Shown piece after piece: positions 8,333 to 9,783 of a stretch of 9,783 nt of DNA. Source of the stretch: an uncultured Collinsella sp. (GTDB lineage Bacteria > Actinomycetota > Coriobacteriia > Coriobacteriales > Coriobacteriaceae); the NCBI GenBank assembly GCA_902489855.1, contig CABUBS010000079.1, forward strand, positions 1-9,783, written 5' to 3'. The notes under the pieces were generated by a model. It was not told the DNA's origin. It did not search any database and saw nothing but the letters and a program-made list of their open reading frames with translations. A program made the position numbers and the translations under genes. Each line of letters starts with the position of its first letter. The first letter of the stretch is position 1.

Positions 8333-8352
8333 TGCGTGTCTTATTTCACGCA
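8333..8352 (-). repeat. Hairpin just upstream of the atpE ribosome binding site
   Basis: TGCGTG (8333-8338) and CACGCA (8347-8352) can pair over 6 bp around an A-rich 8-nt loop on the minus strand. The stem ends 4 nt before AAAGGAGG. A role in translation of atpE or in mRNA end protection is inferred. Confidence 0.4.
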
Positions 8353-8411
8353 GGATAACCTTTTTATAACTGCCGGGCTCCATGGGTACGGGCACCGGCG
8401 GTTTAACGAAT

Positions 8412-8429
8412 TGCCTTACCTTTAAGGCA
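8412..8429 (-). repeat. Small hairpin shortly after the atpB stop
   Basis: TGCCTT (8412-8417) and AAGGCA (8424-8429) pair over 6 bp around a 6-nt loop, 11 nt after the atpB stop codon. No T-run follows, so it is not a terminator. A longer-range pairing, GCCGG (8372-8376) with CCGGC (8395-8399), lies further downstream in the same 124-nt spacer. Function unknown. Confidence 0.35.
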
Positions 8430-8440
8430 CGAACGGAAGA

Positions 8441-9244
8441 CTACTCCTCCTCCGCGACCTCCTCTGCCTCGGAGACATACACGGCGGTAAGGACCGTGAA
8501 GACGTAAGCCTGGATGGCGCCGACCACAAGCTCGATCGCATAGATCAGGATGAGGATGGCAAGCCAGGCCAGCGAAGGCAGGGCACCGACGGCGTGGGCC
8601 GCGGAAACCTGCTGAAGCAGCGGCTGCATGAACATGCTCGCCATGATGGCGAACGAGCCCATGACCACGTGTCCTGCGAACATGTTGCAGAACAGACGGA
8701 CGGCAAGCGTGATGAGGCGCAGGAAGGTCGAGAAAAGCTCGACGACCCACACGAGCACGTTCATCGGGAAGCTCACGCCCTGCGGGGCGAGGCTCTTGAT
8801 GTAGCCGATCACGCCGTGAGCCTTGCATCCGTAGTAGATGAAGTACACGAAGGCGAAAATGGCGAGTGCGGCGGTGGAGCCGATTGCGCCGGTGCCGGGC
8901 TTCATTCCCGGGATCAGGCCGATCATGTTATTGATCAGGATGAACAGGAAAAGCGAGCACAGGAACGGGAAGTGCTTCTTCCAGTTCTCACCCACGACAC
9001 CCTTGCCGATATCGTTCTCGACGTACTCGATGATGTACTCGAAACCGTTGACGAAGAAGCCCTTGGGAACCAGGGTCTGCTTCTTCTTGAACACGGCCAG
9101 GACGATCAGGAGCACGATCGTGGAGACGATCAGCCAAAACGAGTACTGCGTGATGCCGCAGCTCAGATCGCCCACGACAGGGGTGGAGCTGAACTCGCTG
9201 ACCAGATGATTAATCTCATCAGGCAGCTTTTCAAAAATTTCCAC
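8441..9244 (-). CDS. atpB: F1Fo ATP synthase subunit a
   Basis: Subunit a forms the two proton half-channels beside the c-ring. The 267-aa product has the usual length and about five to six membrane helices: about 34-52, 92-112, 120-139, the long horizontal helix pair about 162-190 and 193-215, and about 224-256. The essential Arg is R183 in RLFCNMFAGH (E. coli R210), where E. coli GNMYAGE becomes CNMFAGH, and the last helix has the conserved Gln Q245 in AIQAYVFTVLTAVY. FILINNMIGLIPG (101-113) is also family-typical. The C-terminal tail is acidic (SEAEEVAEEE). The GTG start at 9242-9244 has GAAAGG 6 nt upstream, inside the last codons of the preceding gene, 3 nt after its stop, so translation is probably coupled. 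Confidence 0.97.
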   Translation of the reverse strand: MEIFEKLPDEINHLVSEFSSTPVVGDLSCGITQYSFWLIVSTIVLLIVLAVFKKKQTLVPKGFFVNGFEYIIEYVENDIGKGVVGENWKKHFPFLCSLFLFILINNMIGLIPGMKPGTGAIGSTAALAIFAFVYFIYYGCKAHGVIGYIKSLAPQGVSFPMNVLVWVVELFSTFLRLITLAVRLFCNMFAGHVVMGSFAIMASMFMQPLLQQVSAAHAVGALPSLAWLAILILIYAIELVVGAIQAYVFTVLTAVYVSEAEEVAEEE

Positions 9245-9247
9245 GAC

Positions 9248-9559
9248 TTACCTTTCGACCTCATGAGGATCTCGCAGCGCCTTGGCGACGCGAACCGCGC
9301 AGGCGGCCATAAAGGCCACGAAGCCGATCGCCTCGCCCAGGAGGAACATGCGAAATGCCTCTCCGAACAACACAAACACAACCAAGGTAAAGACAAGCAA
9401 CGCGATTGCCGAGACCGCGAGACTCACCATACCCTTGAGCATGTCCGCATTCTGCTTATCGTCAAGAACCGGCTTGAGCGTAAAGACAAAGGGAAGGAAG
9501 GCAATCGCGCCCGCGATGGCACCTGCAACGATAGCGAGCAGATCGGCTATCTGAAACAC
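9248..9559 (-). CDS. Small three-helix membrane protein in the atpI position
   Basis: First gene of the operon, ending 3 nt before atpB, the place held by atpI in many bacteria. AtpI proteins are thought to help assemble the c-ring or to carry Mg2+, but I do not recognise clear AtpI sequence hallmarks, so no symbol is given. The 103-aa product has three likely TM helices (about 5-27, 41-66 and 69-92) joined by a short polar loop LKPVLDDKQNADML, and a basic/acidic tail RVAKALRDPHEVER. A charged residue pair, Glu67 and Glu76, lies in or at the edge of the hydrophobic hairpin. The start is ambiguous: GTG at 9559 has GAGGA 5 nt upstream and is preferred; GTG at 9571 would add four residues, but its AAGGA is only 2 nt away. 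An AtpI-like assembly role is inferred from position only. Confidence 0.8.
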   Translation of the reverse strand: MFQIADLLAIVAGAIAGAIAFLPFVFTLKPVLDDKQNADMLKGMVSLAVSAIALLVFTLVVFVLFGEAFRMFLLGEAIGFVAFMAACAVRVAKALRDPHEVER

Positions 9560-9614
9560 TGGCGTCCTCACTTTCCTTTTTTATCGCCTCACAGGACAGT
9601 TCCCGCCAAACATT

Positions 9615-9649
9615 GGTGACTATTGTACGAGCCAATCGCTAAAGTACAA
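9615..9649 (-). promoter_or_regulatory. Candidate promoter of the atp operon
   Basis: On the minus strand TTGTAC (9644-9649) and TACAAT (9622-9627) are 16 nt apart. The -10 matches consensus at five of six positions and the -35 at three. Transcription would start near 9615, leaving a leader of about 55 nt before GTG at 9559. The two elements are mirror-related (TTGTAC/GTACAA), so the site is also an inverted repeat. It is the best promoter-like match in the upstream region. Confidence 0.5.
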
Positions 9650-9666
9650 CCGAAAAAGCATCGGTT
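9648..9666 (-). repeat. Inverted repeat next to the atp promoter -35
   Basis: AACCGA (9648-9653) and TCGGTT (9661-9666) form a 6-bp inverted repeat with a 7-nt spacer, touching the upstream side of the candidate -35. It could be an operator or chance. The rest of 9667-9783 holds a second inverted repeat (9721-9752) and no recognisable gene. Confidence 0.3.
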
Positions 9667-9720
9667 AATACGCACCTGTTCGTTTTCTTAAGACCTTCTT
9701 TATGCCGCAGGTACGGTAAT

Positions 9721-9752
9721 ACGTTTTTCTCGAACCCTGCAGGGCAAAACGT
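9721..9752. repeat. Inverted repeat with inner 10-bp palindrome, upstream of the operon
   Basis: ACGTTTT (9721-9727) and AAAACGT (9746-9752) are inverted; between them lies the palindrome CCCTGCAGGG (9735-9744), not on the same centre. It could be the remains of a terminator for a gene beyond the right edge, or a protein-binding site. No T-run after a proper stem was found, so the function is open. Confidence 0.3.
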
Positions 9753-9783
9753 CCGTTAACAGGAGTGCGCGCGGTCGCCTTTT

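Noticed and set aside
8363..8391. Internal promoter for atpE (TATAAA on the minus strand at 8363-8368)
   Set aside because: No acceptable -35 lies 15-19 nt upstream, and the A/T run between atpB and atpE is better explained as untranslated spacer.
9667..9783. End of an upstream gene at the right edge
   Set aside because: Two minus-strand frames stay open for about 27-38 codons from the edge, but neither gives a recognisable sequence and the stretch is too short to judge.

Overview
The window holds a complete F-type (F1Fo) ATP synthase operon followed by two cell-envelope genes, all on the minus strand, so the text below reads from the right edge to the left. The sequence is GC-rich. It carries high-GC Gram-positive signatures: alpha P-loop GDRKTGKT, and beta LFPAIDPLASSS instead of the usual YPAVDPL. 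It also has an atp-to-murA-to-LCP order and a membrane-anchored LCP protein. I infer an actinobacterium, most likely of the Coriobacteriia (Collinsella/Olsenella-like). That assignment comes from pattern recognition and no database was searched.

Layout. 9572-9783 is a leader with a candidate sigma-70-type promoter and inverted repeats. The operon then runs: a small three-helix membrane protein in the atpI position (9248-9559), atpB (a), atpE (c), atpF (b), atpH (delta), atpA (alpha), atpG (gamma), atpD (beta) and atpC (epsilon, ending at 2685). Genes abut or overlap (11-nt overlap atpF/atpH, 1-nt TAATG overlaps atpH/atpA and atpG/atpD, gaps of 3-15 nt elsewhere). The one exception is a 124-nt atpB-atpE spacer that holds small hairpins and the strong Shine-Dalgarno of the c-subunit gene. 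A GC-rich hairpin with a T-run (2610-2648) closes the atp operon and lies in the leader of murA (TTG start, 1313-2596). After a 12-nt gap comes a LytR-CpsA-Psr (LCP) family gene (65-1300). Its stop codon is followed at once by a perfect 12-bp hairpin (37-64).

Function. a, c and b form the membrane proton channel, rotor ring and stator. delta joins b to the alpha3beta3 head, and gamma and epsilon form the rotating stalk. MurA makes the first committed peptidoglycan precursor, and LCP enzymes attach undecaprenyl-linked polymers to the wall. The c-subunit lacks the TM1 glutamine of Na+-binding rings, so proton coupling is predicted.

Novelty. This is a conserved housekeeping region and I see no hidden new system. 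The points worth checking are variations on known parts: a signal-peptide-like N-terminus on subunit b, a delta subunit about 30 residues short in its N-terminal bundle, a 64-residue c-subunit, a non-classical atpI-position protein, and a terminator hairpin that any murA transcript must cross. The long open frames on the plus strand are antisense shadows of real genes.
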